Shown here piece after piece: positions 25,573-33,374 of a stretch of DNA of 64,000 bases (positions are counted from its first letter, which is position 1; each line of letters starts with the position of its first letter). Under the pieces are notes generated by a model. It saw only the letters and a program-made list of their open reading frames with translations, was not told where the DNA came from and did not search any database. This stretch comes from Zavarzinia aquatilis. Lineage in GTDB: Bacteria > Pseudomonadota > Alphaproteobacteria > Zavarziniales > Zavarziniaceae. A program made the position numbers and the translations under genes. The stretch is taken from contig NZ_QGLE01000011.1 of NCBI RefSeq assembly GCF_003173035.1, positions 94,310 to 158,309 of the forward strand, given 5' to 3'.

Positions 25573-25884
25573 TCAATCGGGCAGATCGACCAGCACCTGG
25601 TCGGCTTCGATACGCACCTGATAGGCGGTCAGCCTGCACCCTGTCGGGTTGACCCCTTCCCCGCTGTCGATATCGAATTGCCAGAGGTGGGCAGGACAGG
25701 TCAGTATCCGGCCATCCAGCGTACCGTCGATCAGCTCCCGCTCCTGATGAGGGCAGATCGGGTCGAAGGCCCGGACGATGCCACCTTCGGCGTTCACCAT
25801 CAGAACCTCGCGGCCGCCGACCTCGAAGACCTGCATCTCGCCCTCCCAGAGATCGTCAAGTGTGCAGATGGGGCGGAAACTCAT
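25573..25884 (-). CDS. tmoC: Rieske-type ferredoxin of the monooxygenase (TmoC-like)
   Basis: 103 residues with one Rieske cluster: C44 and H46 (CPH) with C63 and H66 (CPAH), one residue shifted from TmoC numbering. It shuttles electrons from TmoF to TmoA. A small N-terminal segment, FRPICTLDDLWEGEM, precedes the cluster-binding fold as in T4MO-type ferredoxins. Phenol hydroxylases have no such protein, so its presence defines the four-component Tmo class. Confidence 0.94.
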   Translation of the reverse strand: MSFRPICTLDDLWEGEMQVFEVGGREVLMVNAEGGIVRAFDPICPHQERELIDGTLDGRILTCPAHLWQFDIDSGEGVNPTGCRLTAYQVRIEADQVLVDLPD

Positions 25885-25893
25885 GGCCGGACC

Positions 25894-26154
25894 TCAGCCA
25901 TGGACGATGTCGACAGCTTCGAGAAAGACCAGTCCCGCCGCGGCCACGGTCTTGCCGTCGTCCAGCGGCTGGCCATCCGTGTGACGGCGCACCACGAGCC
26001 GCGTGCCCGGCGGCAGCGGCTTGACCACGACCCCCACGAGTTCGTCGTGAGCGATCCGCGCCACCTCGCCGATGGTGGTCGTATCGGGATCGACCATCAT
26101 GACCTTCATGCCGTAATCGCCCTGGAAATTGATCACGAGCGGGAAACTGTCCAT
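25894..26154 (-). CDS. tmoB: Monooxygenase hydroxylase gamma subunit (TmoB-like)
   Basis: 86 residues, ubiquitin-like beta-grasp fold, as for TmoB (about 83). It starts MDSFPLVINFQGDYGMKVM and includes ARIAHDELVGVVVKPLPPGT, matching the Toluene_4-monooxygenase protein B family. It binds the outside of the alpha subunit and completes the hydroxylase. Ten bases separate it from tmoC and 12 from tmoA. Confidence 0.92.
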   Translation of the reverse strand: MDSFPLVINFQGDYGMKVMMVDPDTTTIGEVARIAHDELVGVVVKPLPPGTRLVVRRHTDGQPLDDGKTVAAAGLVFLEAVDIVHG

Positions 26155-26166
26155 CTCTGCTGCTCC

Positions 26167-27657
26167 TTACTCGGCGGCCCGGCGATAGGACTCGGCCCAG
26201 GCGAAATTCTCGCCGCAGTTGCCACGATCGGCTTCGCCCATGTTCATGTAATCGAAGACGCCATCCGGCCCCGCCGGGACGATTCCCCGGACGATACGGT
26301 CGATGAAACCCATGTGATTTTTGTAACGTTTAGGCTCCTGCTCGAAGATCCACTTGTCGACAGGGTGCCCGAAATGGTACCGCCGGCCCTCGTAATCGAC
26401 CTGGCAATCGCGGACATCCCACTTCTTGCCGGGAACTCCGGTCAGCTCGAAACCGACCATGTTGCACATCATCGGCAGCAGCTTGGGCTCGGTACGTTCA
26501 AGACGTCCGGCCAGGATGTTTTCCGTGATGACATCCCAGACCTGCCCGAAGGTGTCGTTCCAGCCCGGATATTTGCTCTCGAGCCATTGCCGCTCGGCCG
26601 GCGACACCCCGGCGATGACGTCCCACCATTCGGTCGCGCGATAGAGGTAGATGCCGATCTGCTGCGCGTGGTGATAGACGTCGATGTCCGGCAGGAAATA
26701 CTCGTCCCAGTACCAGGGCTTTTCGAGCCCCAGCGCCTGAATGTTGCGCAGGAACTGGTTACCCACGAATTCCTTGACGAATTCCTTGAACGACAGCTCG
26801 CGCTGTTCGAGCGGCGTGTAGTAATCCATCGAGACACCGGAAAGCACCGAGAACTGCTTCCAGATCCGCCAGAAGGAAATGTCGATCAGCTTCTGCGCTT
26901 CGGCCTTGCGACCATTGCGCAGCATGATCTCGATCAGCGGCTCGCCGATCTGCGCATGGCGCGCCTCATCGGACTGAATGGTCTGCAGCATGGTGGCGAA
27001 ACTGTAGTCGCCATATTTCTTGGCATCGGCCGACAGTGCGACGAACTGCAGATTGGTAAAGGCCTGCTCGAACGAGAAATTGGTCATGATCGCGGCGCTG
27101 ATGACGTCGCGGGTGTGCTCGATGTCGTCGAAACAGTGACGTTCGGAAATGACGACCCAGTTGTTTGTCCGGACGGCCTTCTGCGCCCAGTCGAAAGCCC
27201 GGCTCTCACCGATGAATTCATAGGCGAAATACATCTGGATCTGCGCATGACGGATTTCGTCGAGCGAGCCGAAATTCGCCATGTTGCGCATACCCGGCGC
27301 CCGCGCGAAACGCGACATGCGGGCAAAGGCCGAGACCGAACCGTATTCGGTGAAGGACACCGCCCCGAAATGGAGTTGCAGCAGCGATTTCCACCCGGGG
27401 GAAGCCTTGCGGTAGAACTCGGTGCGCGCGATTGCCGATTTCACAGAATAGGCGCCGACGTCCTTTTCCCGCTGGCTCTGGACGTAGTCGCGGAAGGTGA
27501 TCTTATAGGGCTCGTCGAACGTTTCCCACTCGGCCAGGGGAATGCCATAGGGGTCGCTGAATTGCGGCGGGAACATCTCGTCTTCCGCGACATAAGTCGG
27601 GGTCCAGTTCGTGTCCCTGGCGATATCGTACCAGTCGCGCGTGGCTACCTTGGCCAT
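26167..27657 (-). CDS. tmoA: Toluene monooxygenase-type hydroxylase alpha subunit (TmoA-like, diiron)
   Basis: 496 residues from the ATG at 27657. The diiron ligands fall at E104, E134, H137, E197, E231 and H234, the same numbers known for toluene 4-monooxygenase TmoA, and T201, which gates oxygen activation, is conserved. The two DExRH motifs (DEIRHAQ and DEARHAQ) are intact. The first-shell pocket differs: positions 100, 103 and 107 are V, T and S, where TmoA has I, G and A. The fold and partners define a bacterial multicomponent monooxygenase, but toluene should not be assumed as substrate. Confidence 0.94.
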   Translation of the reverse strand: MAKVATRDWYDIARDTNWTPTYVAEDEMFPPQFSDPYGIPLAEWETFDEPYKITFRDYVQSQREKDVGAYSVKSAIARTEFYRKASPGWKSLLQLHFGAVSFTEYGSVSAFARMSRFARAPGMRNMANFGSLDEIRHAQIQMYFAYEFIGESRAFDWAQKAVRTNNWVVISERHCFDDIEHTRDVISAAIMTNFSFEQAFTNLQFVALSADAKKYGDYSFATMLQTIQSDEARHAQIGEPLIEIMLRNGRKAEAQKLIDISFWRIWKQFSVLSGVSMDYYTPLEQRELSFKEFVKEFVGNQFLRNIQALGLEKPWYWDEYFLPDIDVYHHAQQIGIYLYRATEWWDVIAGVSPAERQWLESKYPGWNDTFGQVWDVITENILAGRLERTEPKLLPMMCNMVGFELTGVPGKKWDVRDCQVDYEGRRYHFGHPVDKWIFEQEPKRYKNHMGFIDRIVRGIVPAGPDGVFDYMNMGEADRGNCGENFAWAESYRRAAE

Positions 27658-27822
27658 CTTCAATCTCCGGTCGTTTGAACGAAAGGCATCTGGTTTCGTG
27701 TGCGTGAATTCCGTTCCGCGCCAAGCTCCTCGTCGCAAGCGATCCGGTAGACCCGTTGCCGCAAGCTGAATTCAAGAAGGTTGAATGACATTCTTGCTGC
27801 ATTGCAATGAATATCTGCGCAG
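27658..27822 (-). promoter_or_regulatory. Intergenic region upstream of tmoA
   Basis: A 165-base gap, AT-richer than the coding DNA around it, is the largest break in the 30957-19015 run and probably carries a promoter for tmoABCDEF. A block at 27708-27724 resembles the -24 part of the sigma-54 site at 46257 but lacks a -12 GC, so no promoter is assigned. Confidence 0.3.
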
Positions 27823-28599
27823 TCAGTGGCCGCCATCGCCGTGCCCTCCCAGCAGGCCCTGAATACGGCGCTTCAGCGCCAGAAATTCGGGCTCCAGAGC
27901 GGCGTCGGGATGCCGCGGCCGGGCCAAGGGAATGTCGATCACCGCTTTCAGCCGGCCGGGCCGGGCGGACATCACATAGACCCGGTCGGCCAGCAGCACC
28001 GCTTCGTCGATATCGTGGGTCACGAACAGAACGGTCTTCCGGCTCGCTTCCCAGACCTTCAACAGCAATTGCTGCATGGTGATCCGCGTTTGGGCGTCGA
28101 GCGCGCCGAAGGGCTCGTCCATCAGCAGGATTTCAGGATCGTTGGCGAGAGCCCGAATGATCGCCACGCGCTGCATCATGCCGCCGGACAACTCTTTCGG
28201 GTAAGAATCATGAAACTGGGCAAGGCCCGTAGCGTTCAGGTAGCCATCGACGATCCGCTCCCGCTCCGCTGCCGGAACCTTGCGACGGACCAGGCCGAAT
28301 TCCACGTTCTGGCGCACCGTCAGCCAGGGAAACAGGGTGTAGGACTGGAACACCATGCCCCGATCGGGGCCGGGGCCATCCACTTCGCGACCATCGAGGC
28401 GTATGTCGCCCCCGGTGCGCTCCGACAGGCCGGCGATCAGATAAAGCAGGCTGGACTTGCCGCATCCCGATGGACCGACGATGACCGCGAACTGGTTTTC
28501 CGGAACATCGAAGGACACGCCGTCGATGGCGAGCACCGTCTTCTCCGCGGTCCGGTATTCCAGGCGGACCTGATCGAGGCTGAGTTTGGCTTGGCTCAT
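27823..28599 (-). CDS. ABC transporter ATP-binding protein (SsuB/TauB type)
   Basis: 258 residues from the ATG at 28599; a TTG two codons earlier overlaps the permease stop. Walker A GPSGCGKSS, signature LSGGMMQRVAI, Walker B ILLMDEPFGALD and the H-loop FVTHDIDEAV are intact. There is no TOBE domain, as in nitrate, sulfonate and taurine importers. It energises the permease at 28602 and is the last gene of this importer before tmoA. Confidence 0.92.
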   Translation of the reverse strand: MSQAKLSLDQVRLEYRTAEKTVLAIDGVSFDVPENQFAVIVGPSGCGKSSLLYLIAGLSERTGGDIRLDGREVDGPGPDRGMVFQSYTLFPWLTVRQNVEFGLVRRKVPAAERERIVDGYLNATGLAQFHDSYPKELSGGMMQRVAIIRALANDPEILLMDEPFGALDAQTRITMQQLLLKVWEASRKTVLFVTHDIDEAVLLADRVYVMSARPGRLKAVIDIPLARPRHPDAALEPEFLALKRRIQGLLGGHGDGGH

Positions 28600-28601
28600 G
28601 G

Positions 28602-29405
28602 TCAACGTGCCCAGGAAGTCGCGCGCAGGCGAAGCAGACGGAAAAACTGGTCGGTGCAGAGGCCGAGCAACCCGATGATCGCAATCGCGAGGAAGATCAC
28701 GTCGACCTGGAAGCCTCGCGCTGCCCGCAGGCTGATGTAGCCAAGGCCGCTCGACGCCGCGACGAGTTCAGCCAGGACCAGATAGGTCCAGGCCCATCCC
28801 ATGGTGACCCTGAGCATGTCGATGATCGACGGTAGCGCCGCCGGCAGGAGGACATGAAGCAAGGCATCCCGGCGCGACGCGCCCAGGGTGTAGGCGGCAT
28901 TCAGCAGGTCGTTGGGCACGCGCCGCGCGATATCGGCCACCATGATCAGCTGCTGGAAGATCGTGCCGAAAACGATGACGGTGATCCGCTGCTCGGCCCC
29001 GATGCCGATCCACAGGATGAACAGTGGAACGAAAGACGTTACCGGCAGGTAACGCATGAAATTCACCAGGGGCTCGACCGCCGCCTGCACCACCCTGAAG
29101 CTGCCGGAGAGGATTCCGACCGGAACGGCGACCGCCGAGGAAATCAGAAAGCCGAGGACGACGACCTCGACGCTGGCGAACACATGGCGCCCCAGCGTCC
29201 CCTCCTCGATCATGCGGAACAGGGCCTCGAACACGGCGCCGGGCGTCGGCAGGAAGATCGCCGGCATGACGCCGCCATAGGTCAGACCGCACCAGATCGC
29301 GAAGAGGGCGATCCACAACCCGGCGGTCACCGCCATGGCCAGGGAGCGGGGTATCTGCGCCCGCGGCGTGAGACAGGCCTGAAGCAGGGAGTGTTTACGC
29401 GACAT
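28602..29405 (-). CDS. ABC transporter permease (SsuC/TauC type)
   Basis: 267 residues with about six membrane segments, first ITAG-type hydrophobic run around residues 20-45. The EAA-like loop reads AAYTLGASRRDALLHVLLPA. The C-terminal segment LGYISLRAARGFQVD matches SsuC-type permeases. Its stop codon overlaps the ATPase start region, and it is 41 bases downstream of the binding-protein gene. Confidence 0.9.
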   Translation of the reverse strand: MSRKHSLLQACLTPRAQIPRSLAMAVTAGLWIALFAIWCGLTYGGVMPAIFLPTPGAVFEALFRMIEEGTLGRHVFASVEVVVLGFLISSAVAVPVGILSGSFRVVQAAVEPLVNFMRYLPVTSFVPLFILWIGIGAEQRITVIVFGTIFQQLIMVADIARRVPNDLLNAAYTLGASRRDALLHVLLPAALPSIIDMLRVTMGWAWTYLVLAELVAASSGLGYISLRAARGFQVDVIFLAIAIIGLLGLCTDQFFRLLRLRATSWAR

Positions 29406-29446
29406 TGGGATATTCCCTTTCCGGTCCTGTCTCTCGCCGCCCGCGA

Positions 29447-30445
29447 TCAGCGCACGAAGGCGGGATCGACGACGTCGGCGACCGCCACCGGCGCCTTCAT
29501 GCGGCCGAGGTCGATCCAGATTTCATTCGCCAGCTTGATGACCTCCGCGACCGCGCCCGGCGCCCCGGCTGTGCCGAGATACGCCGCCATCATGTCCTTG
29601 TCGTAGAAGCGCACGCCCGAAGCGGCATCCGCGAAATCCTTTGGATTTTCGAGATAGCCGCCGACCCCCTTCGCCATGATGGCATAGGCCTCGGTCCGGT
29701 TCGTCTTGATGTAGTCCATCGCCTTCTGCACGCCGAGCACGATACCTTTGACGTCCTCCGGCTGTTCCTCGACGAACTTGCACGAGAATTCGAGCACATC
29801 GACGATGACCCCCGGCGTAGTCGAGCTGTCGACCAGAACCTTGCCCGCATTCTGTGTCTTCACCAGGGTCAGATTCGGCTCCCAGGTAACCGCGGCGGGA
29901 ACATGACCGGCGATGAAGGCCGCGGCCGCGGCGTCGGCGGTCATGTTGGTGACCGTGACGGCGTCGAGCGCCAGTCCGGCCTTCTTCATCAGGTAGGAAA
30001 ACCAGAACTGCGAGGTCGAGCCTTCGTTGAGGGCGACCGTCTTGCCCTTCAGCCCGGCAAGATCGGCGATATCCTTCGCCGCCACGATACCGTCGCCGCC
30101 GGCGCTGTCGTCGAGCACCGCGACCGCCTTGAAGCAGAAATCGCCCGAGCGGTATTTAAGGATGTCGTCGACCGTGGTCGCGACACCATCCAGCTTGCCC
30201 GCCGCCTGGGCCGCCATGGCGAGGGAGGAATCGTCGACCACCTGCAGGTCGACCTCGACACCGTTCTCCTTGAAGTATCCGAGGTCACGCGCGAGGTACA
30301 GGGGACCATAGCCCACCCAGATGAAGTGACCGATCGAGACCTTGCCCGCCTCGGCGACGCCTGTGCCGCCCATCAGCGCGGCCAGGCCGAGGACACCCGC
30401 GATCGCGCCGCGACGAAACCGGCCCATGTCGATAAATCCGTTCAT
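29447..30445 (-). CDS. ABC transporter substrate-binding protein (NMT1/SsuA type)
   Basis: 332 residues from the ATG at 30445, with AAGGGGTGAGG upstream. A signal peptide runs to about residue 33 (...GVAEAG), with an arginine pair near the start (GRFRRG). The mature start KVSIGHFIWVGYGPLYLARD is typical of NMT1/THI5-like and sulfonate-binding proteins. Relatives bind pyrimidine precursors, sulfonates, nitrate and aromatic acids, so the ligand is open. It could deliver the compound that the adjacent Tmo-type monooxygenase oxidises. Confidence 0.92.
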   Translation of the reverse strand: MNGFIDMGRFRRGAIAGVLGLAALMGGTGVAEAGKVSIGHFIWVGYGPLYLARDLGYFKENGVEVDLQVVDDSSLAMAAQAAGKLDGVATTVDDILKYRSGDFCFKAVAVLDDSAGGDGIVAAKDIADLAGLKGKTVALNEGSTSQFWFSYLMKKAGLALDAVTVTNMTADAAAAAFIAGHVPAAVTWEPNLTLVKTQNAGKVLVDSSTTPGVIVDVLEFSCKFVEEQPEDVKGIVLGVQKAMDYIKTNRTEAYAIMAKGVGGYLENPKDFADAASGVRFYDKDMMAAYLGTAGAPGAVAEVIKLANEIWIDLGRMKAPVAVADVVDPAFVR

Positions 30446-30519
30446 GTCCTCACCCCTTGCTGGTTCAAGCCTCAAAGCGACGGCGGAGGTGCCGTGCGCG
30501 TCTTCCCGATTTCCAAACT

Positions 30520-30957
30520 TCAGCCGCGCGTTCCGGCTTCGAGCGCCCGGCCGATGCCGGCAGCGCAATCGGCGGCGAAGGCTTCGACCGCGGCCTTCGC
30601 CGCGGCCTCCGAAACACCCGCGGCCGGCTCGAAATCCGCCTCGTACCGAAACAGCGAGGCACCGACCGCTGCGCTCTCTATCGTTACACGCCCTCGATAG
30701 CCCCGGCCGTAAGCGCCACTGAACGCCTTGGCGTCGGTGATTTCGTAGGCCAGCGTCATGGCGGCATCGTCGAAATCGAGCATCCGCTCCCACAGAATGC
30801 TGCCGTCCCGGTTGACCAGCACCCGCAGGCGCCCCCCGTCCTCGAGGCGGCTGCAAGCCGTGTTGGTGCTGATGGCGGGCAGCAGATCGAAGCCGCCAGC
30901 CAGGCTCCACACATCCGCTGCGGGATGCGGAATTGCGATCGACACGCCCACCTTCAT
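30520..30957 (-). CDS. SRPBCC family protein (START/polyketide cyclase-like)
   Basis: 145 residues. The N-terminal strand VGVSIAIPHPAADVWSLAGGFDLLP and the later DGSILWERMLDFDD match the ligand-pocket SRPBCC (Polyketide_cyc2) fold. Such proteins bind hydrophobic small molecules, and some act as cyclases or hydratases. It is the first gene of the long minus-strand run and faces the divergent M20 hydrolase across an operator-like region, so it may serve the same pathway. Confidence 0.8.
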   Translation of the reverse strand: MKVGVSIAIPHPAADVWSLAGGFDLLPAISTNTACSRLEDGGRLRVLVNRDGSILWERMLDFDDAAMTLAYEITDAKAFSGAYGRGYRGRVTIESAAVGASLFRYEADFEPAAGVSEAAAKAAVEAFAADCAAGIGRALEAGTRG

Positions 30958-30986
30958 AACCGCGCCTCAACATCGTTGACTTATGT

Positions 30987-30999
30987 TCAAGTAACTTGA
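30987..30999. promoter_or_regulatory. Palindromic operator TCAAGT-A-ACTTGA
   Basis: A perfect 6+1+6 inverted repeat in the 129-base divergent region between the SRPBCC gene and the M20 hydrolase gene. A second pair of half-sites, TTGACA at 30996-31001 and TGTCAA at 31017-31022, overlaps it. The pattern resembles operators of MarR- or TetR-type repressors, none of which is encoded nearby. Confidence 0.55.
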
Positions 31000-31086
31000 C
31001 AAGCATTCAATGTGCCTGTCAACTGCCCAAAAGCGGCTCGCCGCAGATTTTTGCGATTAAATTTTGTGCAGATCCGGAACCCCGAT

Positions 31087-32244
31087 ATGCCGTCAATCAA
31101 TGCCGTCGAGCTGACTCAAGCCCTGGTCCGCCTTCACTCGGTCAACCCGCCAGGTAACGAGTCAGCCTGCGCACAGTTGGTCGGCAATTTGCTGGAGGAC
31201 GCGGGGTTCGACGTCGGCTATCACAGCTTCGGCCCCGGTCGGGTCAATGTGGTCGCGCGGATCGGGGAATGTAGTGAGTTACATCGTCCGCTGTGCCTGA
31301 CAGGTCATCTCGACACCGTGCCGATAGGGGCCGCGGACTGGTCGGTCGACCCCTTCGGCGGTGAAATCGTCGACGGCCTGCTCTATGGCCGCGGGGCAAG
31401 CGACATGAAGTCAGGCGTCGCGGCCATGGTGGCCGCCGCCATGTCCGCGGCCGCGTCCCTGCGGGAAGCCCCCGGCCTCCTGCTCGTCCTGACCGCCGGG
31501 GAGGAAACCGGATGTGAAGGGGCGAGCCATCTTGCCAATCTGGATGGCGTCCTGGGCACCGCGGGGGCCATCGTCGTCGGGGAGCCGACAGGGAACCGGT
31601 TGCGTCTCGGACACAAGGGCGCTCTCTGGTTGATGGCGACCTGCCAGGGCCGGGCCGCTCACGGCTCCATGCCCGATCTCGGCATCAATGCCATCTATCG
31701 CGGCGCCACCGTGATCGGCAAGCTGCGCGACTTCGGCTTCAACCGGGCTCCGCACGCCGAATTGGGCGGGCCGACGCTGAACGTCGGCACCGTCAGGGGG
31801 GGCGCGAACGTCAATTCCGTGCCGGACCGGGCTGAAATCGGCATCGACATCAGAACCGTTCCCGGCATGGCCCACGACCGCATCATCGAAGATCTGCGCC
31901 GGTATCTCGCCCCCGACCTGCACAGCCTCGATCAGGTGCTGGATCTCGAAAGCGTCTGGACCTCGCCGCATGATCCCCTCATGCGGCGCTGGGCAGGCCG
32001 CGTCGACGCGCCCCCGGACGACGTCTGCCTCGGGCTGCCGTTCTTTACCGACGCCAGTATCCTGAAGCCGGCATTCGGCGGCATCCCGACCCTGATCCTC
32101 GGCCCCGGCGAAACTCACATGGCGCACCAGACGGACGAATACTGCCGGGTCGAGCGCATCGGCGAAGCCGCCGCCATCTATCTGGACCTCATCGCCGACT
32201 GGCAGGACCAGGCGCGCCACGCCTCCGCCCAGGTCTCCGCCTGA
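31087..32244 (+). CDS. M20 family metallopeptidase/amidohydrolase (ArgE/DapE/CPG2-like)
   Basis: 385 residues from the ATG at 31087. An earlier frame to 31012 lacks a site and would cover the operator. Zinc ligands and bases are in TGHLDTVP (H and D), RGASDMKSG (D) and TAGEETGCEG (catalytic E plus metal E), with a late histidine in GPGETHMAHQTDEY. The family hydrolyses amide bonds of N-acyl amino acids and related compounds. It is divergent from the SRPBCC and importer genes, so it may process the imported nitrogen compound. There is no signal peptide. Confidence 0.9.
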   Translation: MPSINAVELTQALVRLHSVNPPGNESACAQLVGNLLEDAGFDVGYHSFGPGRVNVVARIGECSELHRPLCLTGHLDTVPIGAADWSVDPFGGEIVDGLLYGRGASDMKSGVAAMVAAAMSAAASLREAPGLLLVLTAGEETGCEGASHLANLDGVLGTAGAIVVGEPTGNRLRLGHKGALWLMATCQGRAAHGSMPDLGINAIYRGATVIGKLRDFGFNRAPHAELGGPTLNVGTVRGGANVNSVPDRAEIGIDIRTVPGMAHDRIIEDLRRYLAPDLHSLDQVLDLESVWTSPHDPLMRRWAGRVDAPPDDVCLGLPFFTDASILKPAFGGIPTLILGPGETHMAHQTDEYCRVERIGEAAAIYLDLIADWQDQARHASAQVSA

Positions 32245-32318
32245 TCGGCGGGCCAGGCAAGGGCCCCATGCCCTCGACTTCAGGTAAGCGGCTACGGGAA
32301 AACCCCTAGCACGCTGCG

Positions 32319-32351
32319 ATCGCCCCCAATTGAGGGCGATAAACCGTTTTT
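32319..32351 (+). terminator. Probable rho-independent terminator after the M20 gene
   Basis: Arms ATCGCCC (32319-32325) and GGGCGAT (32334-32340) enclose a short AT-containing loop. A TTTTT run follows at 32347, six bases past the stem. The spacing to the T tract is a little long. It lies about 75 bases after the M20 stop. Confidence 0.5.
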
Positions 32352-32356
32352 CCTAT
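32331..32356 (+). promoter_or_regulatory. Candidate sigma-70 promoter for the 32468 gene
   Basis: TTGAGG at 32331 and TATCGT near 32355, about 17-18 bases apart, give a fair -35/-10 match (TTGA and TA-T positions). The -35 overlaps the terminator stem, so the assignment is tentative. Confidence 0.25.
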
Positions 32357-32467
32357 CGTGAAACCCAGGACGTGCGGCAACGGACCGGTGAATGACCCGG
32401 TCGGTTGCAGGGGCACGGCTGAACAGGCCACGGCTTGCCAAGACGCAAGCCCTAACTGGGGGTCACG

Positions 32468-33349
32468 ATGTCTCGTATCGCTTATGCGTCGGTCCTTGCT
32501 TCGGCATTCGCCTGCACCCTGTCGGGGGCGGCCCTGGCGACGGAAGGGGGCGGCGGCGCCTATGCCAATGGCGCGGAAAGCTTCATGACCGGCGCCCTGC
32601 CGCCGCCAGGCTTCTATGCCCTCAGCTACAACCAGTATTACACGGCGGGCGAATTCAAGAACGACGCCCCGCCCTTCGCCGATTTCGACCTGACCGTCGC
32701 CGCCACCATCTTCCGCGCGGTCTATGTCACCGATGTCAGCATCCTTGGCGGTACCTGGGCCATGCACGCCTTCCTGCCCTTCGCCAAGGTCGACGTTGGC
32801 ATGGGCGCCGCGAGCGACAACGCCTCCGGCCTCGGCGACATCATCATCGACCCCTTCATCATCGGCTGGCACTTCGGCGAATTTCACCTGATCACCGGCC
32901 TCGACATCTATCTGCCGACCGGCGCCTACGACAAGAACGATCTCGCCAACGTTGGCCGCAACTACACGACCTTCACCCCGGTCCTCGCCGCGACCTGGCT
33001 GAATGCCGAAGGTTACGAAGCCTCGTTCAAGCTGATGTACGACATCAACACCGAGAACACGGCGACCGACTATACCTCGGGCAACGAGTTGCACGCCGAC
33101 TTTATCCTCGCCAAGCACTGGGGCCCGCTCGCGGTCGGCCTCGGCGGCTATGCCTACAAGCAGGTGACCGGCGACAGCGGCGCCGGCGCCGTGCTCGGCG
33201 ACTTCAAGGGTCAGGCCGTCGGCCTCGGCCCGCAGCTCTCCTATGGCGCCGGCAACCTGCAGGTCACCGCCAAGTACCAGAGCGAATTCGCGGTCGAGAA
33301 CAAGCCGGAAGGCGACAAGTTCTGGCTGAACCTCACCCTCGCGTTCTGA
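32468..33349 (+). CDS. Outer-membrane protein of the phenol-degradation MetA/SphA family
   Basis: 293 residues. A signal peptide of about 24 residues ends with AALATEGGG. The rest alternates polar and hydrophobic residues in a beta-barrel pattern, and the protein ends in LTLAF with the terminal Phe used by outer-membrane insertion. The family is common near aromatic and hydrocarbon degradation genes and is thought to help hydrophobic substrates cross the outer membrane. It opens the 32468-40618 plus-strand cluster, 25 bases before the formamidase gene. Confidence 0.75.
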   Translation: MSRIAYASVLASAFACTLSGAALATEGGGGAYANGAESFMTGALPPPGFYALSYNQYYTAGEFKNDAPPFADFDLTVAATIFRAVYVTDVSILGGTWAMHAFLPFAKVDVGMGAASDNASGLGDIIIDPFIIGWHFGEFHLITGLDIYLPTGAYDKNDLANVGRNYTTFTPVLAATWLNAEGYEASFKLMYDINTENTATDYTSGNELHADFILAKHWGPLAVGLGGYAYKQVTGDSGAGAVLGDFKGQAVGLGPQLSYGAGNLQVTAKYQSEFAVENKPEGDKFWLNLTLAF

Positions 33350-33374
33350 TCCCCCAAGGTTACGGAGACACATC

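Noticed and set aside
27708..27724. Minus-strand block TTGGCGCGGAACGGAAT upstream of tmoA that resembles the phenol hydroxylase sigma-54 promoter
   Set aside because: The -24 part is similar, but the -12 GC is replaced by AA at the required distance, so a sigma-54 promoter cannot be supported.
32424..32440. AGGCCACGGCTTGCC upstream of the 32468 gene as a sigma-54 promoter
   Set aside because: The GG-to-GC spacing is one base too short; sigma-54 promoters tolerate almost no spacing change.
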